Positions 13,020 to 24,850 of a stretch of DNA of 64,000 bases are shown here, piece after piece (the first letter of the stretch is position 1; every line of letters starts with the position of its first letter). The position numbers and the translations under genes were made by a program. This DNA is from Progne subis subis (Eukaryota > Chordata > Aves > Passeriformes > Hirundinidae). The notes under the pieces are model-generated. The model saw only the letters and a program-made list of their open reading frames with translations. It made no database searches and was not told where the DNA came from. The stretch is taken from contig JAKJHU010000994.1 in NCBI GenBank assembly GCA_022316685.1, positions 1-64,000 of the forward strand, read 5' to 3'.

Positions 13020-14825
13020 AGTTTCCAAACAATGAGAGAAAAAAATGTATCTTTCTCCCCAACTGCTGCTGTGCCCAGGTAAAAAGTCCTTTGCTATACG
13101 GCCTCTAAAAAGGAACTGTAAACCACAAATATTTGACTCTCTTACCTGTTTCTCCCTCAAAAGGAAGAGACTGATGCTCCTAAATGCTGGCTGCCTCCTT
13201 GAGCCACACACAGTATGCTCAGGCAGAGGCAGAGTGCACAGGAAGTGCTCTTCACCTCCAGCCAGGTAGAGGTGATATCATTAACCTTTCCTCAAATTTG
13301 ATCATCACAGAAAGTGCCAAACATTTAAGGAAAGTTCCTCCATTCTCACTCTGACACGAAAAACAATCAGTAAGTCTTTGTCTCTAAATTTAACTGCTGA
13401 GCCCCTGTTTGACTTCCAGCTTGGCTTTTTAGAGCACAGTAGGAACATTTGTTCTCCCTAAACTTAAGTGAGATTGTTTTCCCATGCAGTCACACAATTT
13501 GAGATGCCATGGACTTTAAGAAAAAAATCTATCCATCTGTGTATATCCTGAAAATTTTGTTGGCATCCTTGTCATTTGGAGAACCTGGACTCTTTTTCAT
13601 GTGAGGACAAAGCTTTATGGGCTTCATATTTTATTTCACTCCAAACAAAATTCCTCCTTTGTTGGTCACAGAACTGAATAACCACAGCTCCATAGAGTTC
13701 ACTATATCCTTTATTTTCCTTTTCAGGGCAGAGTCTGTTCACAAATGAGATCTTGGCTCTTACAAACAGTTCACCAAAAGCTTAAATGCAGTCTGTGCCA
13801 TGGGGAAAAAGAGTGGGAAAGACTGGAGACCTCTGCTCTGGTTATATCGGGGTACCAGCTGTCAGATCTCATCATCCTTGGGATAGCAGTATGCATTTTC
13901 CATCACAAATGCCATTAGGAGCATCAGAACAGAGCCTTTGATAACAAACAAAATAGCAATAGCCCACATGAATCACAAAACAGCTAAAGAGAAAAGGCTA
14001 TGAGAGAGAGTTACCCAGATAACCACTGGATTAAGAGCTAAAAGTGGCTACTGTTGTTCCCTCAGGAGAATCCAAAAGTTCCTATTGGGAGCAGAGTATC
14101 GAAGATTAGAAGATGGACAGTTATTGAGGGCAAAAAGACAGAGCTGTGTCCATACAACTAAAATGCGAATTATGAGCACAGGCAAAGGAGAGAGAAGCTC
14201 ATCTGTGGAGCAAATGACAACTCAAATGGGATGAACTCAGTTAAAGAACCACTCAGTTAAAGTTCTTGCAGTCACACCTGTATAGAGGTGCTTCAGCTTT
14301 CCATGCACTTTACAGACTCAGCTACTCAGCAACCTCTGCTCTCCATGTAGAGTGATTTGGAATGATGTGCCTCCATAAGGAAATCCTGCCAGAGCAATAT
14401 CTGATGTATTAGATGGTGATAGAGGGAGAAAAAAAAAATTAATTTAAACTGACTGGTTAAAGTAACTGTTCCTCTTTTCACTCATTATAATTCTTTCCAC
14501 TTGCCCCATTTTGCTTTTGCTGGTGTGGGTAACACTGTGCTGATGTTTTGATGATGACTCTTGATCAAATTTCTTCTGGAGCTGATTTCATAGGCCACCG
14601 CTGGAGCTAAGGAACTTTATGCAAAGAAAAATGCTTTGCTGAGTGCTGTTAAAACTCCTGCAGAACTGATGATGGTCACATCCAAAACTCTTCTCACTGA
14701 GCCAGAAAGGCCAGGCTTGTACTTGCCCTACTTGAGCAGCTCCCAGGAGGAGAGGGAGGAATTTCCACAACAGCCAGGCCATAACTGACACATCTCCTGA
14801 ATCTGCTTGGAAGGCATTGATAAGG
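13020..14825. other. Gene-free stretch
   Basis: I see no exon, RNA gene or clear repeat between the solo LTR and the ERVL LTR. Confidence 0.4.
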
Positions 14826-15414
14826 AGGCCTGGTTTTGACTGGGATAAAGTAAGTTTTCTTGTTAGGAGCTGGTACAGTGCTGTGTTTTGGATTTAGGGT
14901 GGGAATAATGCTGATAACACGCTGATGTGTTAGTTGCTGCTGAGCAGTGCTCACTGTAAATCAAGGGCTTTTCCATTTCCCAGGCTCTGTCAGCAGTCAG
15001 CTGGACAAAAATGATGGGGAGGACACAGCCAGAACAGCTGACCACAGCTGGCCAAAGAGATATTCCATATCATAGAACATTGTGCTCAGTATAAAGCAGG
15101 GGGAAGCTGGCTGGGAGCTGCCAGTCCCTGCTCAGGAGCAGGCTGAGCATCGATCAGCAGGTGGGGAGCAACTGTACTGTGCATCCCTTGCTTTTCTTGC
15201 CTCTGATTCCTCCCTTTCTTTTTACTATATCCCTTTTCATTACTATTAATATTATTGCATTTTAATTTTTTTCTTTCAATTACTAAAATGCTTTAACATG
15301 AACACATGGGTTTTACTTCTTTTTTTTTTTTGCCAATTCTCCTCCTCATTCCTGGGGAGGGATGAGGGAGCTGCTGCGTTTTGCTGAGCTGCCATCCGGG
15401 AGTAAACCATGGCA
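14826..15414 (+). mobile_element. ERVL-type LTR (avian), probably solo
   Basis: Recognised from the well-known avian ERVL LTR layout: 'cctggttttgactgggataaag', 'gctggtacagtgctgtgttttgg', 'gataacacgctgatgtgttag', 'gctggccaaagagatattccat', a TATA-like 'cagtataaagc' near 15,090, and an end near 'gagtaaaccatggca'. The first bases (AGGCC instead of a TG start) are mutated, so the exact left end and any target duplication are unclear. No internal ERVL sequence adjoins it. Confidence 0.82.
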
Positions 15415-17417
15415 TAAGGAAATACACTACACCCTGGCAAGAAGCATGGCCTGGGCTGGCTGTGACAGGCCACTGGAATTACTTCCTTGCAATTTATCCC
15501 ATCAAGACCAACACATCACAGAGGAGGAAATGCACAGAGAAGCTTCCAAGGACAAGGTCACTGTATCTGCCAGTAGCAAAGGCAGAAATAGAAACAACAC
15601 TTCCTTCTGTCCCAATAGCATAATTATCCTGATCAATTTTATTTTATGAGTGTCATTAGGACATTGCTGGGGAAAAAAAAAAAAAAAAGATGATTAAAAG
15701 ACGGCAACTACTGGGATAAAAAGAGGAGATGATACAGAACAAAGATTTCAGAAAAATACAAAGAAATTGCAAGTTTAACCATGACTGAAACAGGAGCCTG
15801 GGCAGAACTGATCACACCTCTGAGACCAGCATCAATGTGAAAGAAAAACCTACAAGAAGGGAAATCTTAGATCAGTGGCTGATGTACTTATTTCAGGCAG
15901 GGGAAGTGACAGGTTGCAGTGAGAACCAGTCACTTTCCTGGCTCCACAGCCGTGAATGCAGCTCAGCAGGAGCTCTCAGACTTCTGGGGAGACTTGAGGG
16001 GCTCTGAATGCAGGATTTCTGCTCTGCCCCATCCAGGACAGAGCCCCAGATGCTCAGCAGGACCACTGCAGTCTGTCTGAGCAGTGTGAAGTGAAAGTCA
16101 GGAGTGATTTGTGTGTGCATAGCTGTGAACACACAACTGAAATAAACCACCCAGCAGCAGTAAATCTGCAGTAAATAAAAGCAGAGCTAAGAGACTGTGA
16201 AAGGGGTATGTGAAAAGGGTACCCCTATCCTCCCCTGCCCTCAGGAGGAGGTCAAAGGCTGGTGCAAATCCCTTTGAAGTTAAAGGGAATAAAGGGAACA
16301 GCTTTAACTTGAGAAAGGGAGCCCCTCTGACTCCTTTGTTTCTAACTCAGCAGTGTAATTTAAGGCATATGAGGAAACCAGAAGACTTTTCATGGTTTCT
16401 TTGATTTGGGTTGTTTTGTGTGTGTGTTTTTGTGGTTTTTTTGTTGTTGTTTGTTTGTTTGGGTTTTTTGTTTTGTTTTGTTTTCTTGGGGGGGGAGTTG
16501 TTAGGTTGGGGTTTTTTTCTACCTTAGGTCACGTAGGATAATTCAGACACTGTTCACAGGAGTGCAGAAAATAGCAGAGAGGCAGCCAGTCATGGGGAGT
16601 GGAAATGTTAGACTGTTTTAATGAATGCAAATCATTCAGGTGACGGGAAAGCCCTTCAATGTAGAGGGTTAGTAATTACTAACAAATGAGTAATAAGAGC
16701 AAAATCGTTCTCTGTGGTCTGGAATGTTCAGTCCTCTCCTTCTACCCCTTCCTCACACAATTATAAATAAATTGATTGATTCCAATGTCCTCTGCTAAGA
16801 AACAAGGTAAAGGAAGAGGCAAGGCATAATCCTTCAAGTCAATGGAAAATAAACCTGGTGGGGCAAGAGGCAACTCTTCTTCACCCTGTGCTGTACTGCT
16901 AACCCTGGGATCTGAAGCCTTACAACACATGCTGTCAAAAGTAGTCACTTTGCTGTGCATGAACAGGTCCCTAAATGTACCAGGTGTCCCCTCTCCCAGT
17001 GTTTCCCTAGCAGTCTTCCCAGTTTGGAGCAGCTCCAGGTGACAAACATCAAACCCCAAATGTGATTTCTGCCCCGGATATTATTTGAAGTGATGGTGGG
17101 GTGAAATTATCTCCAGGACCCTGGGGCAGAGGGAAGGCTCAAGGGAGACAAGAATTTGGACAAAAGATTGCTGCTTTAGCCAGTCATCCTCTCTTATCTG
17201 GAATTTAGATAATATTCAACAACTGCACAAACAAAGCCATGCGACTGGTGGGGGTTTTTATTTGCTGAGAGAATCATTAGCAAGTGTCTGTCTTTCCAAG
17301 GTTTCTCTTAATTGTCAAGCTGCTTTAGGGTTGTGAGATGGGTGCATTTCTGAATCCTTCTTAACCAAATATCACCCACACACCCCACTTGGGTGGTCCA
17401 GGGCACTAAACAGGGGC
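15415..17417. other. Gene-free stretch with T/G-rich tract
   Basis: No supported exon. A 17-nt A tract lies at about 15,672 and a T/G-rich low-complexity run at 16,400-16,506. Confidence 0.4.
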
Positions 17418-17995
17418 GCAACATCGAGTTCAGCTGACAGTGTGAAGTGTTTTTATATCCACAGAGCTTTATTGCACTTAAGTTTGCACTCCTGAGCTGT
17501 GAGTTTAGTTTCAAAGGTCTGCTATTGCTGAAGAACAGACCCAATTCACGTTCTGCTATTTTTCCTGCCCTAAAACAGCCTTTTAGTTGCTTTGCCCCAG
17601 ATCCATAAGGAAATATGCTAATGTAATATTAAAATGAAATAATGGTGTGATGCTGCATCTTGTTTATCTGACATTAAAATCTAGGACTGCAGCTATAACT
17701 CCTGATTGCCTTTTTGTATAAGTGATTTAGTGCTCAAACTAAGTTCAGCAATAGAATTAAAAAACAAACAAAGAAAAACACACAAGAAGAGGAAAAAAAG
17801 AGAGGCTGCATTAGGAGAACCTTTCCTCTCTGGAAAAACTAAAGACCTTTACTTAGGGCAGTTCCTTTTGCCACCATCCTAAATGCTCCTACATTCCTAA
17901 AAAAAAGTAAATTCCAGTATCATCTACCTTGAGACATGGAAGACCAGGAAATGATACGTCTTAAATATCCACAGGGAACGGAATAGTTTTCCTGG

Positions 17996-18424
17996 GACGC
18001 AGGGTGCTGTCTCCAGCTCTGGGGCCTCCAACATGAGACGGACATGAACCTGCTGAAATGACTCCAGAGGAGCAATAAGGGCTAAAGAACCTCTCCTAGA
18101 AAGGCAAGCTGGGAGAGCTGGGGTTTTTCAGCCTGGAAAAAAGGCTTTGGCAACACTTAGGGCATCCTTCCTGCACTGAAAGGGGGTTATAAGAAGGCTG
18201 ATACAAAATATATACAAGACCTTGGAATGATAGGACACAGGGGAATGGCCTTAAATGGCAAGAGGGCAGGTTTCTATTACAGAACAGGTACAAATGCTGT
18301 ACTGTGAGGGTGGCAAGGCAGTGAGAGGGGTTTTTCAGAGAAGCTGTGGATGCCCTATCCCTGGCAGTGTTCAATGTCAGGTTAGATGAGGCTTTGTGCA
18401 ACTTGGTCTAGTGGCAGGTGCCAC
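17996..18424 (+). mobile_element. CR1 LINE 3' region (left-arm copy)
   Basis: Sense CR1 order is clear: 'gggtgctgtctccagctctgg', 'tccagaggagcaataagg', 'ggggtttttcagcctgg', 'tgataggacacaggggaatgg', 'ctgtgagggtggcaaggcag', 'tggatgccctatccctgg', 'acttggtctagtggcagg'. It abuts the integrase fragment, which it truncates. The same junction exists in the right arm, so the insertion predates the inverted duplication. CR1-like sequence may run on to about 18,470. Confidence 0.85.
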
Positions 18425-19410
18425 GACCACAAAAGGGAGGGGCTTGATGACCCTCCAGGTGCATGAGTGGAGTGCATTCAATGCCATGTTCTCTAGCCCA
18501 GGTGTTTATGAGGCTGTTCTTGGAGTGGGTCCCATTGTCTGACTCAATTCTCTCCAGGGTGCCATGTCTCCACAGGATTTGCTTTTCAAAGCCCACCATG
18601 GTGTTCTGGGCAGTAGTATGAGGCACAGGGTAGGTCTCTAACCATCCAGTGGTGGCTTCCACCATGGTCAGCAAATAGCGCTGGCCTTGGTGGGTTTGGG
18701 GAAGGGTGATGTAGTCAATCTGCCAGGCTTCCCCGCACTTATACTAGGACCTTTGCCTGCCATACCATAGCGGCTTCGCCCGCTTGGCCTGTTTGATGGC
18801 AGCACACGTCTCACAGTCATGGAGAACCTGAGGAATACTGTCCATGGTTAGATCCAGCCCTCGGTCTCATGCCCACTTATAGGTGGCATCCCTGCCCTGA
18901 TGACATGAGGCATCATGGGCCCATGGAGCTAGGAACAACTCTCCCTTGTGTTGCCAATCTAAGTCTCTCTTTGACACCTCTCTCTTTGCAGCCTGACCTA
19001 CCTGTTTGTTGTTCTGGTGCGCCTCGTTAGCCTGACTCTTGGGGACATGGGCATCTACATGGTGGACTTTGACAGGTAGCTTCTCTACCCAACTGGCAGT
19101 GCCCTACCATTCATCAGCAGCCCAGATTGGTTTCCCCCTACGCTGCCAGTTGGCCTTTTTCCACCTTTCCAGCAAAGCCCTCAGAGAACTGGCGAATGCC
19201 AATCAGTGTATCTGTGACTTGGTGTAGAGGTAGAGCTTTGGTCGCTTCTCTCTTTCAGCAATGTCCAGGGCTAGTTGAACAGCTTTGGTTTCAGTTAGTT
19301 GACTCGATCCACCCTCTCTTTCAGTGGCTTGTGCGACTTGCAGTGTGGGGCTTTATATGGCTGATTTTTCCTTCTGGTTTCTCCTTAGGATGTGGCAGGA
19401 AGTATTAGTG
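18425..19410 (-). pseudogene. ERVL-like pol fragment (RNase H to integrase), left-arm copy
   Basis: The minus strand encodes the same integrase region as the right arm: a short frame at 18,408-18,674 with 'ESDNGTHSKNS' around the second catalytic Asp, preceded by remains of the zinc-binding region and RNase H. Compared with the right arm it has an extra stop: a CGA codon there reads TGA here, on the plus strand near 18,870. The piece lacks the final catalytic Glu because CR1 interrupts it. It is a duplicated, untranslatable relic inside the inverted repeat. Confidence 0.85.
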
Positions 19411-20817
19411 GAACTAAGGCCTCAAGTCAGTCGTAGCCCATGCTAAGTGACACTTTTTCTCAGGGACAGAGGGCATTTCAGCTCAGCCTGGAAGAGACTC
19501 CCACTGGTGTTTCAGTGACAGCTGCTGTTGGGTTTCCCAGAGGTGGCTTGTTTCAGTTTGGTTTTGTGAAAAACAAAACAAAACTCACACAAAACCAAAA
19601 CCAACACAAAAATAAAAAAAACCCACCACGACACAACAACAAAAACAACAACAACAAAAAAAGCCACCACCAAACAAAACAAAAATAAACCCAACAAAAA
19701 ACTCAAACACAGGTGGAAATTATTTTCTTGCAGAGTTTTCCAAGCAAATCCATAACAAAAACATTACCTTGCTTGTCTCACTGGGAATCCTTTTTCTCAA
19801 AGTCCCTCTGCACCTGAGGATGCCAGGGTGTTCTGATGTGACAAGAGATGGAGAAAACCTAGGATGTGCAAAGCACCCAGGTGGGTTGCACGGCAGCATT
19901 CTGGAAGAAAAAAAAAAAGTTCAACGGTTAAGTACACAACACAAAAATTAACTCAACCGGCCCTGGGGAATCCAACAGTGCCTCTCTTTAAAACTCCATT
20001 GGGAATCTCCTTTGGGCAGAGCCTAAATCCCTTACTCAAATTAACCAATGTGCACGTGGAACTCTTGGTGTGGAAGAGTCAGTGCAGTTCCTGTGCCCTT
20101 ATGTACAGAGGATGAAACCAAAATCCAATTTTGCTCCACAAAATCAAAGAGAAAATAATTAGAAGAAGGATATTGTGCACTAGAAAAGATCTGCTTGCCT
20201 TTGAATGCAGTGTCCCAGAACTCAAATATTCATTCAAAAAAGAAAACACACGCAATATGAACAAAAGCACCAAGTATTAGACAAACCTTTCCACACAAGT
20301 GTCATTCTGCAAAATGGTTTCCCTGGGTCTCTTTGCCTCATCCCAAGGCCTTCTCCGTCCTCAGGGTTACTGCACTCACTCCAGGGTACTTGGCAAAAAA
20401 AGGAGCAAGTGGAGGCTTTGTGGCTTCCCTGGCATCTTCTCTCTCCACCAATCCAGGGCAAATCAGAGCCTCCAAGGGGGGCACAGATCCAGCTGCAAGG
20501 GCAAGGACTGTTCCATGTCCACAGAAGCTCTGTGGCAATAGTCAAACCCCAGCAGCAGCAGATTGACGAGTCGAGGTAGGCAAGAACACAGCATCAACCA
20601 GTGGTGCCCATTACCCATCACATCCCTGACATGCAGCTGTCCTGGCCCCCAGAGCAGATATCCACATCTGTCATGAAACCAGGGATGAGAACAACAGCAG
20701 GTCCTTTTTTGCCCCCAAAGAAGAATAAAGTGAAAATAGAAACATCAGCTTCAGGGTTTTTTTGTTGTTTTTTTTAATAGGTGGTCATAACTCCCCCACA
20801 AAGGACACAGTTATTCA
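19411..20817. other. Spacer DNA with a member of a dispersed repeat family
   Basis: An A/C-rich tract lies at 19,563-19,690. From about 19,995 to 20,400 the sequence resembles two separate places in the 35-41 kb block. 'ccattgggaatctcctttggg' matches 38,732, and the stretch from 'aatgtgcacgtgg' through 'agaactcaaatattcattcaaa' to 'actgcactcactccagggtac' matches 36,833-37,200 in the same orientation. No coding function is evident. Confidence 0.6.
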
Positions 20818-21482
20818 GTGTCTTGGTTCTGAAAGACACTTGTCTGTTAAGGGAGCTAGAGCCTCCCTTGGAATGTAAGAGAATGTAAGCCCTCTTCCCT
20901 CTGAATTATTATGATTTTGCAATTAGAGGCTTTCAGGCAAAGATTTGGGAATAGGAGTAACAGTTCTTTACTAGGAAAAGGAAAAAAAAAAGGAAAAGAC
21001 AAATATAGTAGTATTAAAAAGCCAAGCAAGGTAGCAACCAAAAATCCTAGAAAACCCTGACAGAGTCAGGGATATGACCTGGCACCCTGATGGTCAGGGT
21101 GTGGGGAGCAGTCCAAATAACTCCTCCGGGAGTAACAGATGTAGTTCTGGGGAGTAGAGATGGTCCTGTAGAAAGTCCAGTGGTGACGAGATGGGTCCAG
21201 TCTTCCTCTGGGAATCCAGTGGAAAAACTGGATACCCTCTGTTCTTCAGTCCCAGTTTTGATCTAGCTAGGAACAGTTGGCTCCTCCCCCCACTGGCTGG
21301 AGCATCTCACAATGGGATGATGGAATGTGTCATGTCACTGGTAGGCCGCATTGGCCCATAATCAGAAAACGCCCCCCTGGAGGATGGAGGGGCGTGCAGT
21401 ACACCTAAAACTGATTGCCCCAGAGGTGGAAACACAGCCCCATCCTCTGTGCTAGACTGATCCAAGCTGCACTGGGAAAGGG
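20818..21482 (-). mobile_element. LTR-like element, probably minus orientation
   Basis: It begins on the plus strand with 'tgtcttggttctgaaagac' and contains 'ggcaaagatttgggaatagg', 'cagttctttactagg', 'ccctgatggtcagggtgtgg' and 'gagcatctcacaatgggatgatgg'. I recognise this order as a songbird LTR family. The TTTACT block read in reverse is a weak poly(A)-signal position, which suggests minus orientation. The right end is not certain because another LTR-like block starts there. Confidence 0.5.
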
Positions 21483-22930
21483 TGTATCATAGGTTAGCAC
21501 AATTTTGTTTTTCTAGATATAGAGAAATGTAAATTGTTTTTTCCCTGCCCCAACTGTGGCATAGGTTGTGGGGAGGAGGACAAGGACCTATCAGAAAGCA
21601 GGCTGGTATATTGACAGCTAAGTTGACCAATGAGAAGTGTCAGTGTGACTTTGGAAGGAACATTTAAAAGTTATCTGCAGCTGACCACCCACTTTCCTGC
21701 TTCGGTGGCTTGCCATGAGGTAACGGGGTGGTCCGGGCCGGGCCCGGCCCAGGTCGGGCTCTGCTGCCTCTCTGGGCGGCCGGGCTGGGCCTGGCTGGGG
21801 GTCTGGGGGCCTCTGCCTGCACGGGGAAAGCTTGGGCCGGCTGAGCCCCTTTCCCTTGATTGCAGGCAGGGGAGAGGGGCAGCTGCAGCTCGGCAGTGTG
21901 GGGCTGTGTGCTCAGACCACAGCAGAAGGGGCCAAAACATGGCCCAGCTTAATCACCGCTGGCAGCAGAGAAAGCAAGCCTGCAGCTTCATAACCACTTT
22001 GAGGTGGACTGCCTTAGATGAGACCAAGGGGCGGAAAAAAGGACATTTGCCGGTTTCTTCTTTGCACGTGGCTTTGCAAGCCCGGGCAAAAAAATTAACC
22101 CTTTCTTAGCAATACAGAACATTTAAAGCACAATTCTTCCTTGAGAGAAAGAAGAAAACAGAAGGTATATAGAACAAACACTGCATGAAGTCAGTTAGAT
22201 GAGAAGTGAAAGAACTAATATTGGAATAGGATTGAAGAAGTGGACATTTTTAACCGGACTCTTCTAACGTAAATTATGAAGAAATGAACTGTTCCTTGCA
22301 ACATTCTTAGTATTATTTTTGGGTTGAATGCTATTCTAATCAAAATTAAGGACTGATGTAATAGAGATTTATTTGGGAACTTTGAAAACCCCAGCTCCTG
22401 GGTCAAAAAAGGAGGTCTCAGACTTTTGAGACAAAGATAATTTTAGATAAGAAGAAGTATTCATAAATAATACCCCAAATACACTGAGAAGCTCTGCGGA
22501 TAGAACATCACAGTCTGCGAAACTCTGGGCGGCAGCAGATGTGTGACAGCACTGGACTATTGTGTCTTGTAGCAAACATCTTCATGAAAGATCTTAGAAG
22601 GACTCTCCTCCTAAAATAATGTGTAGTTATATCTAAGTAGCAAGACTGACAGAAAATCCTAAATTGTGTCTTTCTATGTTGTTTAAGAAGAAAGTTAATG
22701 GTTTGTAAGGGGAAAGAAACATGTGGGTTTTTTTAAAGTTTCATTCTGTTTTAGTTTTTTTTTCCTATTCTTCTAGTGTGTGTTAATAAAACAATTTTTT
22801 TTTCATTTTTAAGCGTAAGCCTACTTTGTTTATTTTTCTCCTAATCTCTCCCTCTTACAAAAATATTAACACTAAAATCCCTACATTAATTAGTGTTTCT
22901 ACCCTGTTTTATTAAATTAAAACCACTACA
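21483..22930 (+). mobile_element. Long LTR-like element directly upstream of ERVL pol remnant
   Basis: It begins TGTATCATAGG and ends AAAACCACTACA. It has a TATA-like 'catttaaaagtt' at about 21,662, a GC-rich segment at 21,720-21,900 and an AATAAA at about 22,787, the order expected for a plus-strand LTR. It is followed at once by reverse transcriptase sequence (22,931), so the gag region and the start of pol are missing. The 159-residue open frame at 21,630-22,109 lies in the GC-rich part and has no recognisable domain. Confidence 0.5.
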
Positions 22931-24850
22931 GGGTGAGCCTCCGGAACATCTACAGTACATCAAGGACATCATTGTGTGGGGGAACACAGCTACGGAAGCG
23001 TTTGAGAAAGGAGAGAAGATCATCCACATTCTCCTGGAAGCCCGTTTTGCCATCAAGAAGAGCAAAGTCAAGGGACCTGCCCAAGAGATCCAGCTCCTGA
23101 AAGTAAAGTAGCAAGACAGACGGCGTCAGATACCTACCGAGGGCATCAATAAGACCACTGCAACATCTCCACAGACCAGCAAGAAGGAAACACAAGCTTT
23201 CCTAGGCGCCATAGGTGTTTGGAGAATGCACATCCCTGAGTACAGCCAGATTGTGAGCCCTCTCTACCTGGTCACCGGCAAGAAGAATGATTTCCACTGG
23301 GCCATGAACAGCAACAAGCCTTTGCCCAGATCAAGCAGGAGATCGCTCGTGTGGTAGCCTTTGACCCTGTCAGGATAAGACCAGAGGCAAAGAATGTGCT
23401 CTACTCTACAGCTGGGAACAATGGCCTGTGCAACAGCCTTTGGCAGAAGGTGCCTGGGGATTCTAGAGCTGAAGTCACAGAGGATCCAAAGCCAACTACA
23501 CTCCAACAGAGAAGGAAATCCTGGCCACCTAGGAAAGAGTTCAAGCCGCCTCAGAGGTGATTGGCACACAAGCACAACTCCTCCTGGCACCCTGACTACC
23601 AGTGCTGGGGTGGATGTTTAAAGGAAAGGTTCCCTCTACCCATCACACCACTGACGCCACATGCAGCAAATGGATTGCCCTCATCACTCAGCGCACCCAT
23701 ATTGGAAACCCAAATCGCCCTGAGATTTTAGAAGTAGTTACTAACTGGCCAGAAAGTCAAAACTTCAATCTCACGGATGGAGAGGAGCAGGAAGAAGTCA
23801 CACGTGCCAAAGCAACTCCACCACATCACCAACTACCAGCCAAAGAAACACGCTATGCTCTTTTCACTAATAGTTCCTGCCACATCCTAAGGAGAAACCA
23901 GAAGGAAAAAACAGCCGTATAAAGCCCCACACTACAAGTTGCACAAGCCACTGAAAGAGAGGGTGGATCAAGTCAACTAACTGAAACCAAAGCTGTTCAA
24001 CTAGCCCTGGACATTGCTGAAAGAGAGAAGCGACCAAAGCTCTACCTCTACACCAAGTCACAGATACACTGATTGGCATTTGCCAGTTCTCTGTGGGCTT
24101 TGCTGGAAAGGTGGAAAAAGGCCAACTGGCAGCGTAGGGGGAAACCAATCTGGGCTGCTGATGAATGGTAGGGCACTGCCAGTTGGGTAGAGAAGCTACC
24201 TGTCAAAGTCCACCATGTAGATGCCCATGTCCCCAAGAGTCGGGCTAATGAGGCGCACCAGAACAACAAACAGGTAGGTCAGGCTACAAAGAGAGAGGTG
24301 TCAAAGAGAGACTTAGATTGGCAACACAAGGGAGAGTTGTTCCTAGCTCCATGGGCCCATGATGCCTCATGTCATCAGGGCAGGGATGCCACCTATAAGT
24401 GGGCACGAGACCGAGGGCTGGATCTAACCATGGACAGCATTCCTCAAGTTCTCCATGACTGTGAGACGTGTGCTGCCATCAAGCAGGCCAAGCGGGTGAA
24501 GCCGCTATGGTATGGTGGGCAAAGGTCCTAGTAAAAGTGCGGGGAAGCCTGGCAGATTGACTACATCACCAATCCCCAAACCCGCCAAGGCAAGCGCTAC
24601 GTGCTGACCATGGTGGAAGCCACCACTGGATGGTTAGAGACCTACCCTGTGCCTCACGCTACTGCCTGGAACACCATGGTGGGCTTTGAAAAGCAAATCC
24701 TGTGGAGACATGGCACCCTGGAGAGAATTGAGTCAGACAATGGGACCCACTTCAAGAACAGCCTCATAAACACCTGGGCTAGAGAACATGGCATTGAATG
24801 CACTCCACTCATGCACCTGGAGGGTCATCAAGCCCCTCCCTTTTGTGGTC
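22931..24850 (+). pseudogene. ERVL-like pol remnant (RT end, RNase H, integrase)
   Basis: In order: the RT active-site region reads 'YIKDIIVWG', where the second-last position of the YxDD box is Lys, not Asp. A connection region follows, frame-disrupted. The RNase H start reads 'ALFTNSS', with Asn at the first catalytic Asp; a later box reads 'YTKS', again with the Asp lost, followed by a stop. The integrase zinc-binding part has 'AHDASCH' and 'CETC'. The core has 'QIDYI' and 'ESDNGTHFKN' with both Asp residues present, but CR1 cuts the frame off before the catalytic Glu. Several frameshifts and stops make it non-functional. From 23,865 on, it lies in the right arm and is the likely source of the left-arm copy, because here pol continues across the arm boundary. 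Confidence 0.88.

Larger units (their letters stand above)
17418..19410. repeat. Left arm of a 1,993-bp inverted repeat
   Basis: The reverse complement of this arm matches 23,865-25,857. Paired positions sum to 43,275 at every point checked (17,421/25,854; 18,408/24,867; 18,674/24,601; 19,127/24,148; 19,408/23,867), so there is no net length change along the arm. The arm contains, left to right, non-repetitive AT-rich DNA, a plus-strand CR1 tail and a minus-strand ERVL pol fragment. Similarity stops at both ends. The spacer is 19,411-23,864. Confidence 0.93.

Noticed and set aside
21630..22109. 159-codon plus frame in a GC-rich region that resembles a promoter plus first exon
   Set aside because: It lies between a TATA box and AATAAA of an LTR-like block ending in CTACA directly before ERVL pol, so LTR is the simpler reading.
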